Position numbers and translations under genes: made by a program
The notes under the pieces: model-generated
Seen by the model: the letters and a program-made list of their open reading frames with translations, nothing else
What the model was told of the DNA's origin: nothing
Database searches by the model: none
Shown: piece by piece, positions 37,312 through 45,781 of the stretch
Numbering within the stretch: the stretch's first letter is position 1
Layout: each line of letters starts with the position of its first letter
From: Crocinitomix sp044361315
GTDB taxonomy: Bacteria > Bacteroidota > Bacteroidia > Flavobacteriales_D > Crocinitomicaceae
Length of the DNA stretch: 64,000 bases
Reading direction: 5' to 3'
Assembly: GCA_044361315.1 (NCBI GenBank)
Contig: JBIKJA010000001.1
Location: 248,001 to 312,000, forward strand

Positions 37312-37338
37312 AAAAAAAACCGTCTCTAAATGGTTTTT
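37312..37338 (-). terminator. Second hairpin terminator between rpmF and fabH
   Basis: AAACCGT (37317-37323) pairs with ATGGTTT (37330-37336) over a 6-base loop, with one G-U pair. The flanking A run (37312-37319) and T run (37334-37338) can extend the stem. The minus strand gives eight U. It lies about 30 bases beyond the stronger terminator. Confidence 0.55.
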
Positions 37339-37364
37339 CACCAAATTACAAAACACATCAAACT

Positions 37365-37409
37365 AAAAAAGGATAACAGAGAAAGTAACGCGTCACTTTT
37401 CTATTATCC
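37365..37409 (-). terminator. Terminator after rpmF
   Basis: On the minus strand GGATAA with AGAAAAGT pairs across a short loop with ACTTTCT and TTATCC (37371-37409). Six U (37365-37370) follow. It ends the DUF177-rpmF transcript. Confidence 0.85.
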
Positions 37410-37447
37410 AAATTCTTTAAAATTTAAATTGCTTTAATTCAATCTAA

Positions 37448-37639
37448 TTAATCTGCAAGTTCTTTTTCCATTACTACTTTACCTTTATAGTAAAGTTTTC
37501 CTTCGTGCCAATGAGCTCTGTGAAATAAGTGTGGTTGTCCTGTTGTTGGACAGGTCGAAATATTATCTACAACTGCTTTCTTGTGCGTTCTTCTTTTATC
37601 TCTTCTTGTTTTAGATATCTTTCTCTTAGGATGTGCCAT
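37448..37639 (-). CDS. rpmF: 50S ribosomal protein L32, zinc-free form
   Basis: The 63-residue protein begins AHPKRKISKTRRDKRRTHKKA, the standard L32 start, and continues NISTCPTTGQPHLFHRAHW. It has only one cysteine where zinc-binding paralogs have four, so it is the C-minus form, which does not need zinc. It lies 10 bases after DUF177, the usual partner in bacteria, and a terminator follows. It forms part of the large ribosomal subunit. Confidence 0.97.
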   Translation of the reverse strand: MAHPKRKISKTRRDKRRTHKKAVVDNISTCPTTGQPHLFHRAHWHEGKLYYKGKVVMEKELAD

Positions 37640-37649
37640 TGTTCGTATT

Positions 37650-38201
37650 TTAACTTTTGTTCTTTAAATCTTTTAACTTCGACCACCGTGGGTCAATTTC
37701 ACTTTCTTCTGTTGGTGATTCTGGTTCTAATTTTTTCTTTAAATCAGCTTTCACCATTAAATAATTATCAATTTCCTTCAACATTTCTTCGTTGCAATCT
37801 CCTTTCTTGTGGATTCGTCTCGCAGGTAATAAAAGCGATGCAAATTCGTAGATTGGAAGCGTAATATCTATTTCCACTTCGTGAGGTAGAATACAAATGA
37901 TTTTTTCGTCATCCAATTCTTCATCTGTGAATTTATATATCACGTCGTCCTTTCCTGATACCTTCAACTCAAAGCTGTCGGTGCATCGATCGCACATTAC
38001 CGTTAAACTTCCTTTGAGGTTAATTTCGACCAAGAGCATGTTTGGTTTTTTTTCCAACACAACAGCTACTTGTAAATCAGCACCTTCAATATCCGCATAA
38101 TCAAATCGCTCAAAGAACTCGTTTCCTATTTTATAGTGAAAATCGTGCTTACCATCTAGTAAACCTGAGAATCCAATTTGATATTCACTTTTCTTTCCCA
38201 C
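37650..38201 (-). CDS. DUF177 protein (YceD-like)
   Basis: The 183-residue protein belongs to DUF177, the YceD group that lies with rpmF in most bacteria and has been linked to 23S rRNA or ribosome assembly. A conserved Cys pair appears in LTVMCDRCTDSFEL near residue 68, with a further Cys in KKGDCNEEMLKEID near residue 134, consistent with possible metal binding. The C-terminus with IDPRWSKLKDLK is typical: the DPRW motif is the best-known signature of the family. It has its own consensus promoter at 38216-38248. Confidence 0.9.
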   Translation of the reverse strand: MGKKSEYQIGFSGLLDGKHDFHYKIGNEFFERFDYADIEGADLQVAVVLEKKPNMLLVEINLKGSLTVMCDRCTDSFELKVSGKDDVIYKFTDEELDDEKIICILPHEVEIDITLPIYEFASLLLPARRIHKKGDCNEEMLKEIDNYLMVKADLKKKLEPESPTEESEIDPRWSKLKDLKNKS

Positions 38202-38215
38202 GATAAAACAGGGCG

Positions 38216-38248
38216 CAAAGGTATTAATAATATTTTTATTTCAACAAA
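38216..38248 (-). promoter_or_regulatory. Promoter of DUF177-rpmF
   Basis: On the minus strand TTTG (38245-38248) and TACCTTTG (38216-38223) are 21 bases apart, matching the Bacteroidota promoter. It lies in the 60-base gap after pdxA. Confidence 0.65.
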
Positions 38249-38261
38249 AGATTTTTAATTT

Positions 38262-39299
38262 CTATGTTGTTACTGTTTGCTTTTTTAACGGATTACTATT
38301 CATTTCTTTGTATATCAATCGTTTATCATACACATCACAAGCTAAAAAATATGCATTTCTAAAGGATCTTTCTGAGGCAATTCCCTTTCCAGCGATGTCA
38401 TAAGCCGTTCCGTGGTCAGGCGAGGTGCGCACAATAGATAAACCAGCGGTGAAATTTACCCCTTCATCAAAAGAAATTGATTTAAATCCTGTCAATCCTT
38501 GGTCGTGATACATAGATAGGATTGCATCAAAATTCTTTAAATTGGATGATCCAAAAAATCCATCGGAAGAATACGAACCGTAAACTAATTCCCCTTCATC
38601 TCTTAACTTTAAGATGACGGGATTGATGATGTCCATTTCTTCGTTGCCTAGTGTTCCTCTGTCACCTGCATGTGGATTTAAGCCCAATACTGCAATTTTC
38701 GGTTTTTGAATTAAAAAATCTTCTTGAAGTGATTTGATCATGAGGCGTAGTTTGTTTTCTACGGCTTCTTTTGTAATTGATTCAGCCACTTTTCGCAATG
38801 GAATGTGTCCTGTCACCACCCCAACACGCAAACCTTCGGCCACCATGAACATCAACACTTCATTGGTGCCTGAAATATTGGCTAAATATTCGGTGTGTCC
38901 TGGAAACTCAAACCCAGCATCTCTGACGCAATCTTTGTTAATTGGTGCAGTAACTAGGACATCTATCTTCTGATCCTTTAAATCAGCCACAGCAGCTTCG
39001 AGGGATTTTAAAGCATAAACTCCCCCATTTGCATTTTTTTCACCTAATACCACCTGAACATCCTCTTCCCAACAATTAATAAGGTTCACTTTTTTTGGTT
39101 TTGCTTCAGAAACATCCTTAATTACCAAATATTGAAAATCAGGTAAGTTAATTGCTTTTTTGTGTGCCGAAATGACTTTTGATGAGCCATAAATTATGGG
39201 AATTGAATTTGCATAAGCATTCGGATCATTCAATGCTTTTAGGATGACCTCAATTCCGATCCCATTAATGTCTCCAACGGTTATTCCTACTTTTATCAT
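38262..39299 (-). CDS. pdxA: 4-hydroxythreonine-4-phosphate dehydrogenase
   Basis: PdxA oxidises 4-phosphohydroxythreonine in the DXP-dependent pathway to pyridoxal phosphate. The 345-residue protein starts with IKVGITVGDINGIGIEVIL and has the metal-binding histidines in FPGHTEYLA (near 137), LGLNPHAGD (near 208) and SMYHDQGLTGFK (near 265). It also ends with TSPDHGTAYDIAGKG. The ATG overlaps the pepA stop by four bases, so pepA and pdxA are coupled. The window contains no pdxJ, its usual functional partner. Confidence 0.96.
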   Translation of the reverse strand: MIKVGITVGDINGIGIEVILKALNDPNAYANSIPIIYGSSKVISAHKKAINLPDFQYLVIKDVSEAKPKKVNLINCWEEDVQVVLGEKNANGGVYALKSLEAAVADLKDQKIDVLVTAPINKDCVRDAGFEFPGHTEYLANISGTNEVLMFMVAEGLRVGVVTGHIPLRKVAESITKEAVENKLRLMIKSLQEDFLIQKPKIAVLGLNPHAGDRGTLGNEEMDIINPVILKLRDEGELVYGSYSSDGFFGSSNLKNFDAILSMYHDQGLTGFKSISFDEGVNFTAGLSIVRTSPDHGTAYDIAGKGIASERSFRNAYFLACDVYDKRLIYKEMNSNPLKKQTVTT

Positions 39300-40726
39300 T
39301 TTTTCTTTTTCGATTCGTTGACTTTATTCATAAAAAACGCTGTAAGTAATCTAACTCCAGCTCCTGTTGCACCCATACCTCGGTATGAATCCTTTTTATG
39401 AAGGAAATTTGGTCCAGCAAGGTCCAAGTGAATATAAGGATAATCTGTGAAATGTTCCAAAAATTTACCCGCGGTAATCATTCCTGCGTACGGTCCGCCA
39501 ATATTTTTCAAATCAGCAATTTTGGATTTCATCTCTTCTTTATATTCATCCCAAAACGGAAATTGAACAATTCGATCGTGGGTGTAAAAGCCAGCTTGAT
39601 TCAATCGGTCGAATTCGATTTGAGAAGCATTGCCCATTGCAATCATTGCGTTTAAACCGATAGCAGCGACGGCGGCACCAGTTAAGGTTGCGGCATCAAT
39701 CACTAATTCTGGTTTAAACTTTTTGGCATATGCAAGTGCGTCAGCTAAAATCATTCTTCCTTCGGCATCGGTATTTAATACCTCAACAGTGGTGCCATCG
39801 TACATAGTGACAATATCCCCAGGTGTGTACGCATTTTCACCCGGACGATTATCGGTAGCAGGGATCAATGTGATAATATGTAAGGGCAATTTCAATTTTG
39901 CAATGGCCAAGGTAGTTGCCACCATGGCCGCAGCTCCGCCCATGTCACTTTTCATAAAATCCATCGAATTTGCGGTTGGCTTTAAACTCAATCCACCTGT
40001 ATCATACACAACCCCTTTTCCGACCAGAACAATGGGTTTAATGTTCACGATTTTAGCAGGTTTCCATTCTAAAATAGTAAAGGTTGGAGGATCGATCGAG
40101 CCTCGATTAACTGCCAATAAACCACCCATTTTAAGGCTTTCAATTTTTTGTTTCCCTAAAATCTCCACTTTAATTCCCGCCTCGGAACATTTAGCATGAA
40201 TTTCTTCTGCTAATTGTGTTGCGGTTAAAAAAGAAACCGGTTCATTCACCAAATCTCTCGACCAAGTGGTGGCTTCAACAATAATTTCAACCTTCTCTAA
40301 ATCAGCCTTTTTATTGGTGGTAGTTACATTTTTTAAGGTCGTTTTTGATTGATTATCTTTGCTTAAGTATTTTTCGAAGCTATAAGAAGACAAAGAGAAA
40401 CCTTCTGAAAAAAGTTCAACCGCCTCACTCGAATCACCAATAATACACAAGTCGTTGCATTGATTTTTTGCGACTTCATAGACCGCATCTCCGAATTTAC
40501 GGGTCGCTTCTTTTCCTTTATTTTGATCTAAATTGGAATATAAACAAATTAACGTAAAAACACCTGCTTCGTTTGTATAACTTAATTGATCTTCTTTAAC
40601 GACTTCTTTGAAATATGTTTTTTGTCGCGCACTCAAATCCAAGTCTTTTAGTCCGGCAATTTTATTAATTAAATAAACCTTATTTTTTGAGGTTGCCTTA
40701 TTTGCTCTTTTTACGTAAATCGACAT
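39296..40726 (-). CDS. pepA: Leucyl aminopeptidase, M17 family
   Basis: The 476-residue enzyme removes N-terminal residues from peptides with a two-zinc centre. The catalytic C-terminal domain (about 165-470) shows VLVGKGVVYDTGGLSLK, the M17 motif NTDAEGRMILADAL near residue 318, and PATDNRPGENAYTPGDI before it. The N-terminal domain is divergent, as usual. It is the first gene of a unit with pdxA. An upstream TAACTTTA is one base off the -7 consensus. Confidence 0.95.
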   Translation of the reverse strand: MSIYVKRANKATSKNKVYLINKIAGLKDLDLSARQKTYFKEVVKEDQLSYTNEAGVFTLICLYSNLDQNKGKEATRKFGDAVYEVAKNQCNDLCIIGDSSEAVELFSEGFSLSSYSFEKYLSKDNQSKTTLKNVTTTNKKADLEKVEIIVEATTWSRDLVNEPVSFLTATQLAEEIHAKCSEAGIKVEILGKQKIESLKMGGLLAVNRGSIDPPTFTILEWKPAKIVNIKPIVLVGKGVVYDTGGLSLKPTANSMDFMKSDMGGAAAMVATTLAIAKLKLPLHIITLIPATDNRPGENAYTPGDIVTMYDGTTVEVLNTDAEGRMILADALAYAKKFKPELVIDAATLTGAAVAAIGLNAMIAMGNASQIEFDRLNQAGFYTHDRIVQFPFWDEYKEEMKSKIADLKNIGGPYAGMITAGKFLEHFTDYPYIHLDLAGPNFLHKKDSYRGMGATGAGVRLLTAFFMNKVNESKKKK

Positions 40727-40913
40727 GCTATATTTTTTTGTAAAGTTATCATTTTTTAATACATTTTATGGTGATGGGTTTTTCTTCTGAACTTTTTACC
40801 CATTTACTTTTAATCAGCTACATTTAAGTAATTAATCTGCATAAAATTGGAGATTTCACGTTTAACTCATCCATGACACAATAGGAATTTGTATATTTAG
40901 TCTCATAAACTGA

Positions 40914-43523
40914 ATGTTGGTGTTGAATCGTTTGATCTATCTCTTTTTATTGCTCTTGCTTCCAATTGGGGGTTTGGCAACACATAATCGTTCAGGATCA
41001 ATTACTTATCGTCATATTTCTGGAAACACTTATGCATTTACGGTGAAAACATGCACCAAAACTTCCAGCGAAGCAGATCGACCAGAGCTTGCTATTAAAT
41101 GGGGAGATGGAAGTTCTGACACCTTGACACGAGCAGGTATTGAGTTTATTTTTGATTATGATGTTCAAATTAATACGTATGAAGGATTGCACACATTTAC
41201 AGGTCCTGCTTCGTACATTATTCAAGTGGAGGATCCAAATCGAAATTCAGAGGTAATTAATATCACCAATTCGGTGGATAAGGTTTTTTGTATTCAAACT
41301 GAATTGGTAATTTCTCCGTTTATTGGTTCGCCGAATAATTCGCTGGTAATTGAGGATTGCCCATGTCCAGAATTTGCCTGTGTTAATGAGATTTATTGTT
41401 ACAATGTGTCGGCATACGATCCTGACGGCGATAGTTTAAGTTATTCTTTGGTGCCTTGTCGTGGGGAAAGTTGTTTAGAAATGAGTATTCCTGAAATATA
41501 CAAATATCCGAACGCCATTGGTGGTGGTGAATTAACTATTGATCCAATCACCGGAAGCATGTGTTGGGACGCGCCAACTGTTCAGGGCGTGTACAATATT
41601 GCCATTAAAATTTCGGAATATCGTAGCGGTATATATATTGGAAGTGTTTTACAAGACATGCAATTTGATGTGGTGGTATGTGCGCATGACGCTCCAACAT
41701 TGGAGGAACTTCCCGATACATGTATTTTTGCAGGAACAGAATTAAATATTCCAATTACAGCAACAGACCCTGAATATGAGGTGACTGTGTTTGCTACTGG
41801 TTCGATTTTTTATCTCCCAGAAAATCCGGCTGATTTTATTGATAGTACCGGATTTTTGATTGCTACTGGACGATTTTTATGGACCCCTAATTGTGATCAA
41901 GCATCGGATGGTTATTATACAATTACGGTGCATGCCGAAAATCATCATCCAGCCATTCAATTAACGGATCTTTCTAACTTTAGGATTAAAGTTAATATTC
42001 CGCCGGTTGAAAATGTAACTGTTTCGCCTTTAGGCAATTCAATGATTTTAGCGTGGGACGCTTCTACGTGTGATGGAATTACAGGATACAATATTTACCG
42101 ATCCACAGACAGTTCTGAATTTAATGTAGAATGTTGTGAAAAGGGAATTCCTGAATTAATGGGCTACGAGTTAGTTGGTTTTTCCCCTACCACCAATTAT
42201 ACGGATTCGGATGGATTGATTATTGGGAATAAATACTGTTACCTGATTACCGCTGTGAATGCGCAAGGGGTTGAGAGTTGTGTTTCGGAACAAGTTTGTG
42301 CGCAACTGAAATTTGAAATTCCTGTGTTAACAAATGTTTCAATTGCCATTACAAACACGGATATTGGGGAAGATTCTGTTTATTGGTCGTATCCGAAAGA
42401 ATTAAACACAGAGGCATTTGTTGGTCCATATCATTATCAACTTTACCGGCAAGAAAATTTAGGCGGCGGACCTTCTACCTTAGTTTATACTTCACCTGAT
42501 CAAGTTTCAATTATTAACCCTGATACTGTTTTTTATGATGCTTTATTGTCCACCGAAACAATGCCGTATACCTATCGCGTTGAATTGTACAGTGACGATT
42601 TATTAGTTGGAAGTTCATTGACTGCTTCTTCCATTTTTATTAGCTTAATTCCTAACGATAATCAATTAGAAATTACCTGGACAGAAAACACCCCTTGGGC
42701 AAATTATTTGTATGAGGTGTATAAAGAAGTGCCAACAGACATTGGTACTTTTGAATTAATTGGGTCTACGACTGAAATTGGATTTATTGATACCGGTTTG
42801 GTGAATGGGACCACTTATTGTTATCGCATTAAATCGATAGGTGAATATACTTCGACAGGCATTGTGAATCCGATTGAAAATTGGTCGCAAATTGCCTGCG
42901 GTGTTCCTATTGACCGCACACCACCTTGTGCCCCAACCTTAACCATTGGCGGCGATTGTGATTTAGAGGAAACTTATTTAAATTGGTCAAATCCAAATGA
43001 TTTATGTGCCGATGATGTGATGAGTTACACCCTCTATTATACCCCATTTGAAGGGGATAGTTTAACTTTTTTAACAACGATTACAGGTGATTTAAACACC
43101 TTTTACACCCATAAAGATCGGGGAAGTATTGCGGGATGTTATGCTGTAACTGCTACCGATTCGGCGCAATATAGCAATGAAAGTGCGCGATCAAATATTG
43201 TTTGCATTGACAATTGTGATGGGTATTATGAATTGCCAAATATTTTTAGTCCAGATAACAATAACTTAAATGATCTTTTTCATCCATTATTACCATTTAA
43301 ATTTGTAGATAGTATTGACCTAAAAATTATGAATAGATGGGGAGAGGTGGTTTTTGAAACCACGGATCCGTTTATATACTGGAATGGCCGTGACCAAGTT
43401 TCTGATAAACTTTGTTCGGATGGAGTTTATTTTTACTCGATTGTGGTTTATGAAATTAAATTAGCAGGATTGATTCCAAGATCGTTCCACGGCAATATTC
43501 AACTCATTAATGGCACAAATTAA
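40914..43523 (+). CDS. Secreted protein with fibronectin type III repeats and gliding-motility C-terminal domain
   Basis: The 869-residue protein begins with a signal peptide (LIYLFLLLLLPIGGLATHNRSG) and a domain (about 25-240) like those in other exported Bacteroidota proteins with T9SS signals. It then has FN3-like repeats, with LAWDASTCDGITGYNIYRS near 385, LEITWTENTPWANYLYEVY near 585 and a third near 690. The last 90 residues are the gliding-motility-associated (type B, CHU_C) domain: NIFSPDNNNLNDLFHPL, IMNRWGEVVFET, YWNGRDQ and SDGVYFYSIVVYE. Such a domain directs type IX secretion, typically needing PorP/SprF-type proteins. Many cysteine pairs suggest disulfides. Target or adhesive function is unknown. 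Confidence 0.92.
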   Translation: MLVLNRLIYLFLLLLLPIGGLATHNRSGSITYRHISGNTYAFTVKTCTKTSSEADRPELAIKWGDGSSDTLTRAGIEFIFDYDVQINTYEGLHTFTGPASYIIQVEDPNRNSEVINITNSVDKVFCIQTELVISPFIGSPNNSLVIEDCPCPEFACVNEIYCYNVSAYDPDGDSLSYSLVPCRGESCLEMSIPEIYKYPNAIGGGELTIDPITGSMCWDAPTVQGVYNIAIKISEYRSGIYIGSVLQDMQFDVVVCAHDAPTLEELPDTCIFAGTELNIPITATDPEYEVTVFATGSIFYLPENPADFIDSTGFLIATGRFLWTPNCDQASDGYYTITVHAENHHPAIQLTDLSNFRIKVNIPPVENVTVSPLGNSMILAWDASTCDGITGYNIYRSTDSSEFNVECCEKGIPELMGYELVGFSPTTNYTDSDGLIIGNKYCYLITAVNAQGVESCVSEQVCAQLKFEIPVLTNVSIAITNTDIGEDSVYWSYPKELNTEAFVGPYHYQLYRQENLGGGPSTLVYTSPDQVSIINPDTVFYDALLSTETMPYTYRVELYSDDLLVGSSLTASSIFISLIPNDNQLEITWTENTPWANYLYEVYKEVPTDIGTFELIGSTTEIGFIDTGLVNGTTYCYRIKSIGEYTSTGIVNPIENWSQIACGVPIDRTPPCAPTLTIGGDCDLEETYLNWSNPNDLCADDVMSYTLYYTPFEGDSLTFLTTITGDLNTFYTHKDRGSIAGCYAVTATDSAQYSNESARSNIVCIDNCDGYYELPNIFSPDNNNLNDLFHPLLPFKFVDSIDLKIMNRWGEVVFETTDPFIYWNGRDQVSDKLCSDGVYFYSIVVYEIKLAGLIPRSFHGNIQLINGTN

Positions 43524-43599
43524 TTGCGTTTTAGCGGTGAACAATTCTGGAAATGGCACGTTTGTTTTGCAGTTGTTAATTTGTTAGAAGATCTAAAAT

Positions 43600-44187
43600 A
43601 TGTTTACAGGAATTATAGAAACCCTTGCCCGTGTTGAGCGGATTGAAAAAGAAGGAAGCAATGTCCATTTTACTTTTTCGTGTGGATTTACGGACGAATT
43701 AAAAATTGACCAAAGTGTTGCCCATAATGGCACTTGTTTAACCGTTATTGCAATTAATGATAACGAATATACCTTAACGGCTATTGAAGAAACCTTGATT
43801 CGGACGAATTTAGGTTTGCTAGTAGTAGGAGAAGTAGTTAATTTAGAGCGTTGCACAAAGGTGGGCGCTCGGCTGGATGGCCATATTGTCCAAGGGCATG
43901 TGGACACTGTTGGTACCTGCATCGATATCAAACAATACGAAGGTAGTACCGAATTTACATTTGCTTACGATTACGATGAAGTAACGGTTTCGAAAGGATC
44001 GATTACAATTAACGGGGTAAGTTTAACCGTTGTTCGGTCAGAAGTTTCGTTGTTTTCTGTTCATATTATTCCTTATACGATTGAAAACACAAATTTTCAT
44101 GCCTTAAAAGTAGGTAGTAAAGTAAATTTAGAATTCGACATTATTGGTAAATATGTTCGTAAAATGATGGATTATCGCAAGGGGTAA
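43600..44187 (+). CDS. ribE: Riboflavin synthase
   Basis: The enzyme turns two 6,7-dimethyl-8-ribityllumazines into riboflavin plus the pyrimidinedione. The 195-residue protein has the standard start MFTGIIETLARV and two similar lumazine-binding repeats. The first includes NGTCLTVIAI, ERCTKVGARLDGHIVQGHVDTVG joins the halves, and the second includes ITINGVSLTVV. It follows the FN3 protein by 76 bases, and I see no RFN riboswitch in that gap. The following 638-base gap holds a repeat-like element and a pseudogene. Confidence 0.95.
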   Translation: MFTGIIETLARVERIEKEGSNVHFTFSCGFTDELKIDQSVAHNGTCLTVIAINDNEYTLTAIEETLIRTNLGLLVVGEVVNLERCTKVGARLDGHIVQGHVDTVGTCIDIKQYEGSTEFTFAYDYDEVTVSKGSITINGVSLTVVRSEVSLFSVHIIPYTIENTNFHALKVGSKVNLEFDIIGKYVRKMMDYRKG

Positions 44188-44210
44188 TTACCTTAATTTT
44201 TAGCTGATTT

Positions 44211-44282
44211 CGCGTTAACGATGGAAGTGACAGCTCCCGACGTTTCAGTTGGGACTATAACGAACAGCGTGTTAAAACGCCC
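44211..44282. repeat. Possible extragenic repeat element after ribE
   Basis: This stretch is less AT-rich than the surrounding non-coding DNA and has no reading frame. AGCTCCC pairs with GGGACT around GACGTTTCAGTT with one bulge, and GCGT pairs with ACGC around GTTAAA. The wording (GACAGCTCCCGACGTTTCAG and GAACAGCGTGTTAAAACGCC) resembles extragenic repeats I recall near genes of marine and freshwater Bacteroidota. Only one copy is visible here. Confidence 0.35.
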
Positions 44283-44345
44283 AAAAGAATAATCATCCGA
44301 AGCTTAAAATAGCTTTATTATTTAAGTAGGTTCTCGAGTTGTTTT

Positions 44346-44662
44346 TTAATGGCTCAAGGCTTCGATTAGTTTTTGAATTACCTTTCGATCCTATTCTTTA
44401 AGCGATTCTATTTTTTTGAAAAGACCTGATAATTTAACCTCTGCGATAGCACTTTCTACTTTTTGATCAATCGTATCGTTGACGAGGTAATAGATTATGA
44501 TTCTAAAGACCATTACCATTGGTTTTAAACCTTCGGCATTTGGCTGAACATTTTGAGTTTCGTAGCGGGTTAATTGCGCAATTGATACACCGTATTTGCA
44601 AGCGCACTTTGAGTAAGTCCCTTTTCTTTTCGCAATAATTGAATGCGGTCACCTAATGTCAT
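44346..44662 (-). pseudogene. Broken XRE-family HTH regulator (frameshift plus nonsense codon)
   Basis: From the ATG at 44662 the first frame reads MTLGDRIQLLRKEKGLTQSA, the start of an XRE-type helix-turn-helix domain, then runs into a stop at 44570. One frame over, starting near 44600, the family continues as KYGVSIAQLTRYETQNVQPN, then YLVNDTIDQKVESAIAEV and LFKKIESLKE. A TAG at 44391-44393 interrupts it, after which the same frame goes on with DRKVIQKLIEALSH and ends with TAA at 44346. The span is 317 bases, one short of 318, fitting one single-base deletion plus one CAG-to-TAG change. An intact ancestor would have about 105 residues. It lies between ribE and the ATP synthase genes. Confidence 0.85.
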
Positions 44663-44771
44663 TTTCGTGGAGTTGACACCTCCAATGCGGGGATTTTTAA
44701 AAGTTGTTATAGCGATGAAATTTGTACAAAAAACCCCAGCCAAAAACACCAAAACCGACAAAATTTCGGGC

Positions 44772-44807
44772 AAAAAAAATCTCGCCTATTTGGTATAGAC
44801 AAGATTT
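44772..44807 (-). terminator. Terminator of the ATP synthase operon
   Basis: A 13-base-pair stem with two G-U pairs (44777-44789 with 44795-44807, a 5-base loop) is followed on the minus strand by eight U (44772-44779). It lies 20 bases after the atpG stop. Confidence 0.92.
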
Positions 44808-44826
44808 CGCAATGGGATAAATAAAC

Positions 44827-45705
44827 TTAGCCGTTTAATGCTTCGGCACCACCAACGATTTCTAGGATTTCGTTTGTAATTGCCGCTTGACGGGCTTTGT
44901 TGTATTGTAATTTTAAACTCTTGTTAAGTTCGCTTGCGTTATCCGTTGCTTTGTGCATGGCGGTCATTCGTGCGCCGTGCTCGCCTGCATACGATTCTAA
45001 TAACAAACTATAAAGTTGTGTTTTTAATGTTTTCGGAAGTAATTCAGAAACAATCTCTTCTTTTGAAGGCTCAAAAATATAATCTAATTCTTTGTGTTGT
45101 CCTTCGGTTTGTGCGTGTACAACAGGTAATAACTGACTCGTTTGAACTACTTGCGTAGCCACGTTTTTAGAGTGGTTATATACAATCACCACTTTGTCAA
45201 TTTTTTTGTCAGCGTAAGCCTTCATTAATTTTTCAGCAATTGGAGTTGCATTTGCGTAAGACAATTGATTCCAAAGATCATCTAAATTAGTTGGTAAAAA
45301 ATCGTCTTTTGCAAACATTGGCGATTTTTTAAAGGCATCCGTTGCTTTTTTTCCAATGGTTACCAAACTTACATTTTTACCAGCATATTCTTCATTGGCC
45401 AAACGAATGGTTTCTTTGATGATGTAGTTATTAAAACCACCACACAAACCTCTGTTTGATGTAATTACAACGATCACGACATTTTTAATTTCACGATCTG
45501 AAGCGTAACTATTTTCAACGCCGTCTAAAGAGGAAGAAAGTCCTGATAGGATTTCTTGTAATTTTTGAGAATAAGGCATCATTTTGGTCACTGCATCTTG
45601 TGCACGTTTTAATTTTGCAGCGGACACCATCTTCATTGCAGAGGTAATCTGCATAGTTGAAGACACTGAGGTTATTCTGTTTCTAATTTCTTTTAAGTTA
45701 GCCAT
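44827..45705 (-). CDS. atpG: ATP synthase gamma subunit
   Basis: Gamma is the rotating central stalk of F1. The 292-residue protein starts with ANLKEIRNRITSVSSTMQIT and KMVSAAKLKRAQ, and ends with the invariant AVTKM...NKARQAAITNEILEIVGGAEAL region, both of which form the coiled coil inside the alpha3beta3 ring. VITSNRGLCGGFNNYI is also a clear family signature. It is the last gene of the cluster and is followed by a strong terminator. The beta and epsilon genes are absent, which is usual in this phylum. Confidence 0.97.
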   Translation of the reverse strand: MANLKEIRNRITSVSSTMQITSAMKMVSAAKLKRAQDAVTKMMPYSQKLQEILSGLSSSLDGVENSYASDREIKNVVIVVITSNRGLCGGFNNYIIKETIRLANEEYAGKNVSLVTIGKKATDAFKKSPMFAKDDFLPTNLDDLWNQLSYANATPIAEKLMKAYADKKIDKVVIVYNHSKNVATQVVQTSQLLPVVHAQTEGQHKELDYIFEPSKEEIVSELLPKTLKTQLYSLLLESYAGEHGARMTAMHKATDNASELNKSLKLQYNKARQAAITNEILEIVGGAEALNG

Positions 45706-45781
45706 GCGGTTTTTTTAATCGTCAGCTTAGTTTGAATTCCCATCTGGAGGGTTTAGTTCCAGATGGGCGATTCGTATTTTT

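Noticed and set aside
43524..43599. RFN (FMN) riboswitch before ribE
   Set aside because: The 76-base gap is too short and lacks the conserved pairing of the RFN element.
44663..44773. Hydrophobic extension before the XRE fragment
   Set aside because: It contains the likely promoter region and has no link to the HTH family, so it is chance coding.
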